Below are positions 33,701 through 41,114 of a stretch of 64,000 nt of DNA, in pieces. Location of the stretch: the NCBI GenBank assembly GCA_964491395.1, contig CAZBGI010000006.1:1-64000 (forward strand). Reading direction: 5' to 3'. Source of the stretch: SKVR01 sp964491395 (GTDB lineage: Bacteria > Bacteroidota > Bacteroidia > Bacteroidales > UBA7960). Position numbers and translations under genes: made by a program. How positions within the stretch are numbered: position 1 is the stretch's first letter; the number at the start of each line of letters is the position of its first letter. The notes under the pieces are model-generated. The model saw only the letters and a program-made list of their open reading frames with translations, searched no databases and was not told the DNA's origin.

Positions 33701-34504
33701 TCTCTCTAGTCGTCGGATAATGGTATTGGGCTTATAGTAAGTAAAATCAACGCCTATGGTATTGCGAATAATGGAGAGGATTTTGCTGAGGGTGTTTTCA
33801 TGGCTGGAAAGGTTTTCTTTTTCCTGGTTTTTTGAAGTAAGAGGGTGTTTGATATACTTGAGCAGCTCTGCCGGCATTTTTTCAGCAGGTAAAACATAAT
33901 CAACCATTCCCGTGGCAATGGCGCTTCGTGGCATGCCATCAAATTTGGCACTGTGATCGTCCTGGGCCATAACCATGCCTCCGGTACCTTTGATGGCCCT
34001 GATACCCAAAGTGCCGTCACTCCCCGTGCCCGACAGGATTACTCCTACAGATTTGTCTCCAAAATCTTCAGCAAGCGAACGAAAAAAAATATCTATGGGT
34101 AAATTTATCACATGATTATGTATTTGGTCGGTAAGAAATAGGGAGCCATGAAAAACGGTCATGTTTTTTTTGGGGGGAATCAGGTATATGCAGTCAGGTT
34201 CAATTTTCATTCCATCTTCAGCCCGCAATACCTGCATCATTGTATGCTTGGACAACAACTCTACCATCAAACTTTTGTAGTCAGGTGAGAGGTGCTGAAC
34301 CACTACGAAAGAAAGCCCACTATCAGCAGGCATATTTTTGAAGAATTGTTCCAGAGCTTCCAATCCTCCTGCAGATGCACCTACTCCTACACAAAATACC
34401 GCCTTCTTTTTCCCGGGGAAACTGTTGACCTGTTCAGCTGTTTCGGTAATTTCCTCATCGGAATAATTAGTTGGATTAGCGTTTTCTTTGTCTTTTATGC
34501 TCAT
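30773..34504 (-). CDS. CheB-CheR-PAS fusion signalling protein
   Basis: 1243 residues, soluble. CheB methylesterase (about 35-220; S44 in GASAGG, H71 in VQHLSP, D163 in GTGSDGT); CheR methyltransferase (about 235-485; TKFFRD, VGCSTGEEAYS, CRNMLIYL); a low-similarity region; a long heptad coiled coil of repeated NEELQ/STNEELQS (about 665-755); then three to four PAS domains to the end. Many relatives end in a histidine kinase, but here none is present, so the output is unclear. Known members are chemotaxis-like adaptational proteins of unknown targets. It follows a terminator, so is probably transcribed separately from the Sia/ABC group. Confidence 0.9.
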   Translation of the reverse strand: MSIKDKENANPTNYSDEEITETAEQVNSFPGKKKAVFCVGVGASAGGLEALEQFFKNMPADSGLSFVVVQHLSPDYKSLMVELLSKHTMMQVLRAEDGMKIEPDCIYLIPPKKNMTVFHGSLFLTDQIHNHVINLPIDIFFRSLAEDFGDKSVGVILSGTGSDGTLGIRAIKGTGGMVMAQDDHSAKFDGMPRSAIATGMVDYVLPAEKMPAELLKYIKHPLTSKNQEKENLSSHENTLSKILSIIRNTIGVDFTYYKPNTIIRRLERRISINQISSYEDYVTFLEQSPKEVNILYKELLIGVTKFFRDSDSFDILKEQVIPAIVKNKDKDEPIRMWSVGCSTGEEAYSLAMLLSEQIEKSGHNHDIKIFATDLDKESIEYGSMGFYPESIVTDVSLERLKKFFVKKDKGYQINENIRKMVIFATHNIIKDPPFSKIDLISCRNMLIYLKPLMQKRVLSLFHFSLHQNGYLFLGSSESLGDLSRNFDTINTKWKIYAFKDNFSNDNIGDFLIPSLNKTKTTPQLPEISVKSNSTSVLTENIYNTIIEEFLPPSVIVDDNFEIVHILKDVNRYIKLPAGKASLDILSLVRKDISTALSIALHKCLKENKEILYNDLKLREKSEIIQLNIKIKPFGERIKSRRLLFIAFEEQQSIKTLIKDTENQSIEYDTNQQIKDLELELKYTKENLQATIEELGTSNEELQATNEELISSNEELQSTNEELQSVNEELYTVNSEYQNKIDILTQLNNDINNLLKNTNIGTVFLDRKLNIRKFTPAVTSAINILEMDIGRPIHHISHNTLYTNFLEDIENVLRTLVTKEVEVKGKKNNWFLMRILPYRTLENAIDGLVITFFDITERKKFEEQLQQKSNLLISVLDNSPVASTILDKNGKITYANHMAEKVLGITKNEITKRNYNTPDWKITDEQGKEFADEKLPFIIIKNSGQPVYEVIHNIEWPEGTRKTLSINGSPIFNENHEVDGVVCTLLDITHKREYEEKLIREHELLIRILQNSPNAKIMTDSKGKITFANKLAMQLLKISEAKIQRGFSFDEIPIQPLAASNQGDNVINKVVKSGKTVYNQQYTFADSNKNKANLFITASPAFDHNHEVSEVVMSIDCTSGQHFNLDLMTKQLTTISSLIDTGIFTLDSTSTITTWNHKAEQITHLKAREVIGNKCYSALERPKSGEELPCFLLENPKNTHQCKHIIVQTDSQELVNIETHSIEVIKNDKGQIIGAMGFFEKASV

Positions 34505-34665
34505 ATCTTAAAGGTTGAATTTGGCTATGAAAACTTACTTTAAAGTGCCTTATAGGGCTGATTTGCGTTAAAAAGTTAATCACGGAAGTTTCAATGCCAT
34601 ATAAAAATACAAAAAAAAGTTGATTGAATGCAGTGCTTTTGTGGAGGAATGCCCGGGAACAGGAT

Positions 34666-34696
34666 AAAAAAAAACGGGCTTGCAACAGGCCCGTTT
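34666..34696 (-). terminator. Terminator after the response regulator
   Basis: Read on the minus strand: AAACGGGC, 9-nt loop, GCCCGTTT, followed by a run of T (34671-34666). It lies 22 nt past the regulator stop and isolates the Sia/ABC group from the CheB-CheR fusion gene. Confidence 0.85.
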
Positions 34697-34718
34697 AATG
34701 AATAAGTCATGAATTATT

Positions 34719-35111
34719 TCAACGTTTGTAATCGATCAGGAAGTTAAGATCCTCAATGGATTTTTGGAGAGTTTCCATACAGGTTTCGCTTTTAACCAAG
34801 TAGTTATAGATGCCCAGCTCCTGCAAACGTGCTATCAGGTCAATATCCTTTTGAGCGGATACCACAATCACTTCTGTATGAGGATTATTCTCTTTGACGG
34901 CAAGGATTAATTCTTCACCTGATATGTCGGGTAGCATCATGTCAGCAATAACAATATCGGGACCTTCATTGAGGTTATCGAGCAAATCCTGGCCTGTTGT
35001 AAAGTTGGTAATGCTTATATTGCGTATGGATCCAAGACATAGCTTCAGGAGCATTCCTTCAGTTTTATTATCTTCGACCACAAATATTTTTTTATGCCTG
35101 GTATTTTCCAT
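34719..35111 (-). CDS. Single-domain response regulator
   Basis: 130 residues, a lone receiver: acidic VVEDN, phospho-acceptor Asp in VIADMMLPDISGEE, Ser in VVSAQ and Lys in LVKSE. No output domain. It is the last gene before a strong terminator, about 110 nt after the small secreted protein. The ATG at 35111 is used; a TTG nine codons earlier is possible but adds only a charged stretch. It could be the phospho-acceptor of the hybrid kinase or of an unlinked kinase. Confidence 0.88.
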   Translation of the reverse strand: MENTRHKKIFVVEDNKTEGMLLKLCLGSIRNISITNFTTGQDLLDNLNEGPDIVIADMMLPDISGEELILAVKENNPHTEVIVVSAQKDIDLIARLQELGIYNYLVKSETCMETLQKSIEDLNFLIDYKR

Positions 35112-35221
35112 TATAATTTTGTTTTGCTTTTCAGCCAAACAGTGAAGGTACGAATATAACTGTTTGGTCAGGTCAGCGTTTGATTGAAAATTCGGGAATT
35201 TAAGAACAATGCAGCCTTCCC

Positions 35222-35659
35222 TTATTTAACACTGGAAACCACTCCTACAGCACATCCTTCCTGACCATCTTCAAAGTAAAAACTGAAAGTGTAAATTCCA
35301 CTCATAGCTACCGGAAACATAATGACGGGAAGATGTCTTTGCTGTTCTACCAAAAAAGAAGTAATGACCAGGTCATCATTGTGATTTCGAATGCTGATGA
35401 TTACTTTTCCGGGCAATTCTTCGGCATTACAAGCGAAGATTTTATAAGTGGTTCCTGCAGTGAGCGGCATTTTATAACTAACCTGTGGCAGGGTTTCACC
35501 CTTTCCCTGTTCGGGTAACTGGATGGGCCAGCTCTTTATAAAACGTGCATCATCGAGCTTTTCATGACAAACATCAAGCAGGTTGCCGCACTGAGAAAAA
35601 CTTTTGCTGCTTAACAGGGTTAAAAATAGCAAACTAAATAGGATTATATACTTTTTCAT
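35222..35659 (-). CDS. Small secreted beta-rich protein, unknown
   Basis: 145 residues with a clear signal peptide (1-22, ending SFSQ). The mature part has paired cysteines (C24 and C31 near the start, C76, and one near the C-terminus) and alternating hydrophobic strands, suggesting a disulfide-stabilised beta fold. The C-terminal half (PVAMSGIYTFSFYFEDGQEG) resembles strands of pre-peptidase or jelly-roll-like domains, but I do not recognise a family. It lies between a lipoprotein gene and a response regulator in the signalling island and might be an envelope partner of the transporter. Function unknown. Confidence 0.7.
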   Translation of the reverse strand: MKKYIILFSLLFLTLLSSKSFSQCGNLLDVCHEKLDDARFIKSWPIQLPEQGKGETLPQVSYKMPLTAGTTYKIFACNAEELPGKVIISIRNHNDDLVITSFLVEQQRHLPVIMFPVAMSGIYTFSFYFEDGQEGCAVGVVSSVK

Positions 35660-35815
35660 GTGTTGAAAGTTTTATAATAATTGTGTCACATGGCACCTCT
35701 GGCGTGTAATCATTCTCTGGTACTAATGAATTTTTGCAAGAGGCATGATTTTTTTTAATAGATTCCAAGGATAGAATTTTCACCTTTCATAGGCAAAGAT
35801 AAACTTACAAAGGAT

Positions 35816-36724
35816 TCATTCAATAATTTTATTTCTGATTTCTGCTACCACATCGGCAATAGATCTTATTACCTCGTCGGTAATTATCACTTCACTACGT
35901 GAGTTGTCAACCAGAACGACCATGCCATCAACTTCTTCAATGGTAGGTTCTTTGTAAATGTAATTTATGGTTACTTTGTCAAACTCTCTTTTCAGGTTCA
36001 TCAAATCATCAATGAGCACTTCAAAGTTGGAGTCTTGCCGATAGGTGTTTAGCAAAAGGATGATATTGTCGAGTACTTTTTTCTGCTCGCCAATTCTGAT
36101 GTTGATGGTTTCACGGTTGGGTGGCACGGTTTGCACATGCGTGGCAATATAAAGACTTTCAATCCAGGTACCATAAGAAATCAATACAGCAAGGTTTCCG
36201 CGTCCCTGGTCAATGAGGTAGCGACTCATGTTGTCAAAACCGGTATTGGTAATAAAGAGGACTGAGTCGATATTACTGCTGCTTTCCGAGAGCCTGTTCA
36301 GTGTTTCATAGTCGAAAAACTGTTCAACTCGCAGGTCAGATGCCAAATCTCTTACATTGCTCAGATAGCGCAAGGTGGCAATGGTGCGGTCATAGATATT
36401 CATATATACCAGGTCAGTGCCATATACTCCCAGGTTGAGTGCTCGTTTGAAGTTGGTGTTGTAATTGTTGATGTTGTTGGCCGGGTTGAGCAATTCCTGC
36501 GAATAAACAACGCCCGATTTTTGCAATAATGCCGACATTTCAACAGGATTGGGTACGGAAGAAATCATCTCGCCAATCACCTCGTCATCAAGCCTGACAT
36601 CCGCCTCAATGAGAGAATCACTCAGCAGGTCTGTAGCATCTTGCCTTTGATTCTGCTGGCAGGAGCTAGCCAGGAGAATACCAAACAAGGACAACATTAA
36701 TGGAAGTAGTTTTAGTTTTTTCAT
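35816..36724 (-). CDS. Lipoprotein linked to the ABC transporter, unknown
   Basis: 302 residues with a lipoprotein signal: basic start MKKLK, hydrophobic stretch, and lipobox LASSC (Cys 22). The mature protein is almost wholly helical and acidic, with no motif I recognise. It starts 31 nt after the stop of the ABC transporter, so it is co-transcribed with it and with siaB and siaC. A periplasmic or outer-membrane partner of the transporter is a reasonable inference. Confidence 0.8.
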   Translation of the reverse strand: MKKLKLLPLMLSLFGILLASSCQQNQRQDATDLLSDSLIEADVRLDDEVIGEMISSVPNPVEMSALLQKSGVVYSQELLNPANNINNYNTNFKRALNLGVYGTDLVYMNIYDRTIATLRYLSNVRDLASDLRVEQFFDYETLNRLSESSSNIDSVLFITNTGFDNMSRYLIDQGRGNLAVLISYGTWIESLYIATHVQTVPPNRETINIRIGEQKKVLDNIILLLNTYRQDSNFEVLIDDLMNLKREFDKVTINYIYKEPTIEEVDGMVVLVDNSRSEVIITDEVIRSIADVVAEIRNKIIE

Positions 36725-36755
36725 TTTAATTAGTGTTTATTATACAAATAGGTGG

Positions 36756-39700
36756 TTAGGGTAATTTGTTGTCAGTATCCGCCCCCTGCATAGGTTTCTT
36801 TTCGCGATGACGGATTTTAAATGAGACCTTTTTAAATTTACTCCCCAGATGCTCAAACGAAGTAAGCAATCTGCCCAATGCATTATAGTACAATGCGATG
36901 TAGGCCAATACCGTAAACACCCAGATGATTCCTACGTTGAAGTAAAATGTAGGAACAAGGGTACCCAGGAAGTTTTTATTGGGAGCCAAAAAATGACTTC
37001 TGAAACTCATAAGCCGCCTGTCCTGCGGGTCTAAATAAACGGGATCAATTTTTTGCACCAGCCGGTTGTCTAATCTGACCAGTGGGAGGGGAGCCATGGT
37101 GTTTCTGGCAAATCTGGATAAATAGGTGTTAAAGTTATCATCGTAGAGCGCCTGATACTGCTCTTGTTCTTCAGGTGTGCTGACCATCTGGCTGATGCGT
37201 TGATCGATGGCTTCGTTGAGGTTGTTGAAATTCAACCTGTAAAATTCCTGCAACTGATCCAGGTATTTGAGTATATCGCCGGCAAGGGCCATGTTAAATT
37301 CATCGGAATTGATGTTATTAACATCATGAAAAATAATATTGTGTTTTGCGGCCAGTGGAGATTGATTTTCACTGAGAATCTCGTTGTGAATCAGTTGGAT
37401 GTTGTCTGCTGAAATAGGATCTTCATGTTGGGCCAGAACCTTTGAACGATAGTTTTCTACGAAACCTCTTAGTTCGGGTAAATGATAAACATTTTTATAA
37501 TTGAAAAGGCTTTCCATTTTGCGCAATTCGTAAAACTGGCGCTCATACCTGTTGTTGACAAACTGATTGACAACCAGTGCTTCAAAAGCCCATCGGGAAG
37601 GCATTACTTCGGCTATCACCGGAACTTTCTCCTGTCCACCCCCTATGGTACGGTTTATTTTATCGAAACTAAACATGGCTCCTGTGAGAACCATTTGGGG
37701 AATGATAAGGAAAGGGATAAGAATATAAATGGTAACAGCAGAATTGAAAGCAGACGAAATATTGAGTCCCAGTACGTTGGCCAGGGTAGAAAGGGAGAAA
37801 AACATGAGCCAGTATTCGAAATACATTCCTTTTATGCCCAGTATACTATTTCCCACCAACACAAAGAGTGCTGCCTGAATGGCGGAAATAATAAAAAGAA
37901 TGCTGAGCTTGGAGAAAAGATAACTGCTGCGGCTCAGGTTAAGAAAGCTTTCACGTTTGAGTATCTTGCGGTCTTTGTATATTTCCTCTGCACTGACAAT
38001 TAATCCTACAAACAATGCCACGATGGTGCACATAAATAAATAGGGCATTATATTCTCGTTGTCGCGAAAAATATAAATGTTGGAAGTAGGATCGTCGATG
38101 TAACGAATGATATAAGCCAGTAAAAATGCCAGAATAGGGGCTTCGAGTAAATTTAGCAGGATGTATTGGGTGTTGGCCAGTTTGCTGTAAAGGTCTCTCG
38201 AGAAGAAAATTTTCAGTTGGTTGAACCAGTTGGGTTTTTTAAAAGCATTGGGCAGGGGGTCAAACTCTTGCTGTTCCTGCAATACTTTTTTGTTCTCCTT
38301 GTAATAATTAGACCATTCCAGCGGAGTTACCTTACGCGTGCCGGTTGTGCGCCCGTATTCATCAACAATCAGTGATTCAATAATGCTGAAAATGGTTTCA
38401 GGATTGACGTTACCACACCGTGGACATTCACCGATGTCACTGTTTATCTGGTTGTCAATTTTCTTAAAGTAAATCACCGCCTCTACCGGGTTGCCATAAT
38501 AAATCTGGTGGCCTCCTTCATCAAGGATGATGACATTGTCGAACATCTTGTAAATTTCGGAGGAGGGTTGGTGAATCACCACAAAAATAAGCTTACCCCG
38601 CACGGCAAGTTCGCGCAGGAGCTCCATTACATTTTCAGAATCTCTTGAAGACAGGCCCGAGGTGGGTTCATCAACAAAAAGCACTGCCGGTTCACGAATC
38701 AGCTCGAGTCCAATGTTGAGCCTTTTCCGTTGTCCTCCACTGATTTTTTTGTCAAGGGGGGTACCAACTTTCAGGTCTTTTCTATGGAAAAGGCCAAGGC
38801 TAAGCAATACATTGTTGACTTTTTCTTCAATTTCTGCCTCTGATAATTCTTTGTAAACCAGCTTTGTGCTAAAGTAGAGGTTTTCGTACACCGTGAGCTC
38901 TTCAATGAGCAAATCATCCTGGGGGATATAACCGATGATCCCTTTGACCAGTTCATTTTGTTCATGCAGATTTACCCCGTTGATTTGTACATACCCACTG
39001 CTGGGTGTATCAATTCCTGAAAGGACATTGAGCAGGGTTGTTTTACCGGCACCACTACCCCCCATGATTGCCACCATCTTGCCAGATTGTTCTTCAATGT
39101 TGATATCGCGCAATCCTATATGCCCGTTGGGGAAGGTGAGTCCGAGGTTTTCTGCCTTGAAACTTACCTGAATGGCAGAGGAGTCCGATAGAAACTTGGC
39201 TGCAATATCGGTGTAAAAAATGGGTTTTCCTTTGGGTTGCTTAAGCACACTGCCATTGGCAAACAGGTAAATACGCTGCTTGCTGATGGGAAGCCCGTTG
39301 AGCAATAACTCATTCTCTCCGGTGTAGCGAAGAAAGTATAAGTCTACGCTTTTTACCCGCAAAATGATGATACTGCCATTGAGCTGAGGTGATTGAATAA
39401 GGTGTGAATGCTGATTAGACAAATCTTCTGCATGAATAATCAGGATATCTGGAAAATCATGTTTTTTCAGATCATCTTCAATCACAAAAGAGGAAATAGC
39501 TTTGTATTCCTCTTTAGAAATATTAAACACTTCAGCGGCGGTATCAATGATAGCCATGCGCTGTGGAGTAAAGTTTTTGTCAGAATTCACCAACTCAAAC
39601 AGCCTTACCAGTACTACTACCTTTTGTTTCTGGGTAAGGGTTTTGTTGATTTTCTTGGCAATCCCAAGTGTTTTAACGGAGTCTTTGACCGAAGTAAGCC

Positions 39701-39920
39701 GGGGTTTTTTTTCCTTTTCCGGATCGTCATCCTTCCTTTTGGGTTTCGCTGCTTCGCTGTAGCTGTCAAACAAAGCAAGGTATTCTTTCACAGAACTTTC
39801 GTTAAGTTGCTGTTTAAGAAAATTCTGAACGAACTCCCTTTCGTTTACCGACAAGCCAACATCTTGCTTTGCAATAATTGCAAAGAGCTGCATTAAAGCC
39901 TTGAGAATTTCTTCACTCAT
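36756..39920 (-). CDS. ABCG-like transporter with TerB-like and FHA-like N-terminal regions
   Basis: 1054 residues. N-terminal TerB-like helical region (about 1-150) with a Lys-rich linker; a beta-rich region resembling an FHA fold (about 158-250); ABC ATPase (about 255-480) with Walker A GGSGAGKTT (287-295), signature ISGGQRKR (393-400) and Walker B VLFVDEPT (413-420); a CPRC pair (499-502) in a short insertion; then an ABC2-type membrane domain with about six TM helices and a large soluble loop. ATPase before membrane domain is the ABCG/White order. Substrate unknown. It starts 25 nt after siaC. Placement suggests that the Sia switch regulates it, perhaps through its N-terminal region (inference). 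Confidence 0.88.
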   Translation of the reverse strand: MSEEILKALMQLFAIIAKQDVGLSVNEREFVQNFLKQQLNESSVKEYLALFDSYSEAAKPKRKDDDPEKEKKPRLTSVKDSVKTLGIAKKINKTLTQKQKVVVLVRLFELVNSDKNFTPQRMAIIDTAAEVFNISKEEYKAISSFVIEDDLKKHDFPDILIIHAEDLSNQHSHLIQSPQLNGSIIILRVKSVDLYFLRYTGENELLLNGLPISKQRIYLFANGSVLKQPKGKPIFYTDIAAKFLSDSSAIQVSFKAENLGLTFPNGHIGLRDINIEEQSGKMVAIMGGSGAGKTTLLNVLSGIDTPSSGYVQINGVNLHEQNELVKGIIGYIPQDDLLIEELTVYENLYFSTKLVYKELSEAEIEEKVNNVLLSLGLFHRKDLKVGTPLDKKISGGQRKRLNIGLELIREPAVLFVDEPTSGLSSRDSENVMELLRELAVRGKLIFVVIHQPSSEIYKMFDNVIILDEGGHQIYYGNPVEAVIYFKKIDNQINSDIGECPRCGNVNPETIFSIIESLIVDEYGRTTGTRKVTPLEWSNYYKENKKVLQEQQEFDPLPNAFKKPNWFNQLKIFFSRDLYSKLANTQYILLNLLEAPILAFLLAYIIRYIDDPTSNIYIFRDNENIMPYLFMCTIVALFVGLIVSAEEIYKDRKILKRESFLNLSRSSYLFSKLSILFIISAIQAALFVLVGNSILGIKGMYFEYWLMFFSLSTLANVLGLNISSAFNSAVTIYILIPFLIIPQMVLTGAMFSFDKINRTIGGGQEKVPVIAEVMPSRWAFEALVVNQFVNNRYERQFYELRKMESLFNYKNVYHLPELRGFVENYRSKVLAQHEDPISADNIQLIHNEILSENQSPLAAKHNIIFHDVNNINSDEFNMALAGDILKYLDQLQEFYRLNFNNLNEAIDQRISQMVSTPEEQEQYQALYDDNFNTYLSRFARNTMAPLPLVRLDNRLVQKIDPVYLDPQDRRLMSFRSHFLAPNKNFLGTLVPTFYFNVGIIWVFTVLAYIALYYNALGRLLTSFEHLGSKFKKVSFKIRHREKKPMQGADTDNKLP

Positions 39921-39945
39921 TTAGCGGTGTGTTTTGGGCAAGTAA

Positions 39946-40320
39946 TTAGTAACTGTGCATTTCAAAGGGAATGTCTACAATTTCTGAATATTCTTCTCCG
40001 GCTTCTTCCATGTCTTCATCATCTTCCTGGAAATACCATTGTACTACTACTTCATGCCCATTGTTGAGGATATCTTCAAATTTCAGAAGAATATCGAGCA
40101 AAATTTTGGAAGAAGCAGTGTTGAAATATTCCAGCCTGAAAATGACTTCAGTTTTGGGGTTGGGTGATTTGGCATACTCCTCAATCCATTGAATTACAGG
40201 TGCGTAAAAAGTAACCACATCTTCCGGCAGGGAGCGACCTGAGAATTCCAGAATATTGCTTTCTGCATCGAGGGTTACGTTGGGTGTATCGTCCGTTCCT
40301 TTAATTTTTATTACTTCCAT
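39946..40320 (-). CDS. siaC: SiaC-family (DUF1987) regulatory protein
   Basis: 124 residues, DUF1987. In Pseudomonas, SiaC is phosphorylated by SiaB and dephosphorylated by SiaA; the unphosphorylated form binds and activates the diguanylate cyclase SiaD. The phospho-acceptor motif is present as EYFNTASSKILLDIL; the Thr is residue 68, the same number as the Pseudomonas acceptor. An acidic loop (EDDEDMEEAGEE) lies near the C-terminus. It sits 38 nt after siaB and 25 nt before the ABC gene. No GGDEF protein is in the window, so the target of SiaC must differ or lie elsewhere. Confidence 0.9.
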   Translation of the reverse strand: MEVIKIKGTDDTPNVTLDAESNILEFSGRSLPEDVVTFYAPVIQWIEEYAKSPNPKTEVIFRLEYFNTASSKILLDILLKFEDILNNGHEVVVQWYFQEDDEDMEEAGEEYSEIVDIPFEMHSY

Positions 40321-40358
40321 GATACCTATCTGTTTTTTTTTTGGGTGAAAATCTCTGT

Positions 40359-40934
40359 TTACTTGCGTGAAATTTTTGTTCTTAAAAGAAAGAAGGAATT
40401 GTTGTCATCGATGTCGATAAAATTGTATTCCAGCTTTTCTCCTGTTTTTCTGGCGATGTCTATAAGACCCAGCCCAGCACCTCCTTTTTCAGAGAGGGAA
40501 CCTTCGCGCATTTGTTTTTTGAATAATTCCTTAAGACCGTCTTTATCCAGTTGATTTATTTTCTCCAGCAATGCTTTAAGTTCGATGACCTTATTTTTTT
40601 CTACTGCATTGCCTGTCATTATCTGGTAGCCCTGGCTCTCATCTTCCAGCCGTCCCACAATAAAAATACCATTGCTGGCAAAAGCGACTCCTTCAGCGGT
40701 TGAGGTTTCTTCTGCATGTTTACTTAGATTTTGCAAACACTCTACCATAACATGAAACACCTTTTTCTTCATCGAGGCATCTTCGCTATAGCTATCCATC
40801 TTGTTTTCAGCAAGAGAGGTAAAAGCCTTGGTAATCTGGTGGGTGATCTCTCCTTCATAAACAAGCGTGAATTTGTTGGAAATCATCTCGTTATGAAATT
40901 CATAGACCATTTTCATGTAATCCACATTTTCCAT
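40359..40934 (-). CDS. siaB: SiaB-family protein kinase
   Basis: 191 residues, a GHKL-type Ser/Thr kinase of the SiaB family (anti-sigma-factor-like). The N box is VECLQNLSKH (Glu, Gln and Asn for Mg-ATP), and the G box is KGGAGLGLIDIARKTG. By family precedent it phosphorylates SiaC and thereby keeps it inactive. It begins a tight operon with siaC, the ABC transporter and the lipoprotein. A TAAATTTG box lies about 70 nt upstream of its ATG, so this group can be transcribed separately from the phosphatase gene. Confidence 0.9.
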   Translation of the reverse strand: MENVDYMKMVYEFHNEMISNKFTLVYEGEITHQITKAFTSLAENKMDSYSEDASMKKKVFHVMVECLQNLSKHAEETSTAEGVAFASNGIFIVGRLEDESQGYQIMTGNAVEKNKVIELKALLEKINQLDKDGLKELFKKQMREGSLSEKGGAGLGLIDIARKTGEKLEYNFIDIDDNNSFFLLRTKISRK

Positions 40935-41002
40935 TTTTTTTATTTTTTCAATTTATAATTCAGGCGTATTATTAATCATTTGTAAGAATTTGTTTAAAGT
41001 GA

Positions 41003-41010
41003 CAAATTTA
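41003..41010 (-). promoter_or_regulatory. Probable -7 box of the siaB-siaC-ABC operon
   Basis: TAAATTTG on the minus strand, full TAnnTTTG match, about 70 nt before the siaB ATG in the 180-nt space after the phosphatase gene. The -33 element is weak. Confidence 0.45.
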
Positions 41011-41114
41011 GAATATCCTGGCCGAAGGGTTCTTAGCATCACTTTGATCTAAATATTATTGTTGTTCATTGTATGTTTTTTCAGTTCTTTTCATCCAGGC
41101 AACATTGCAAATGT

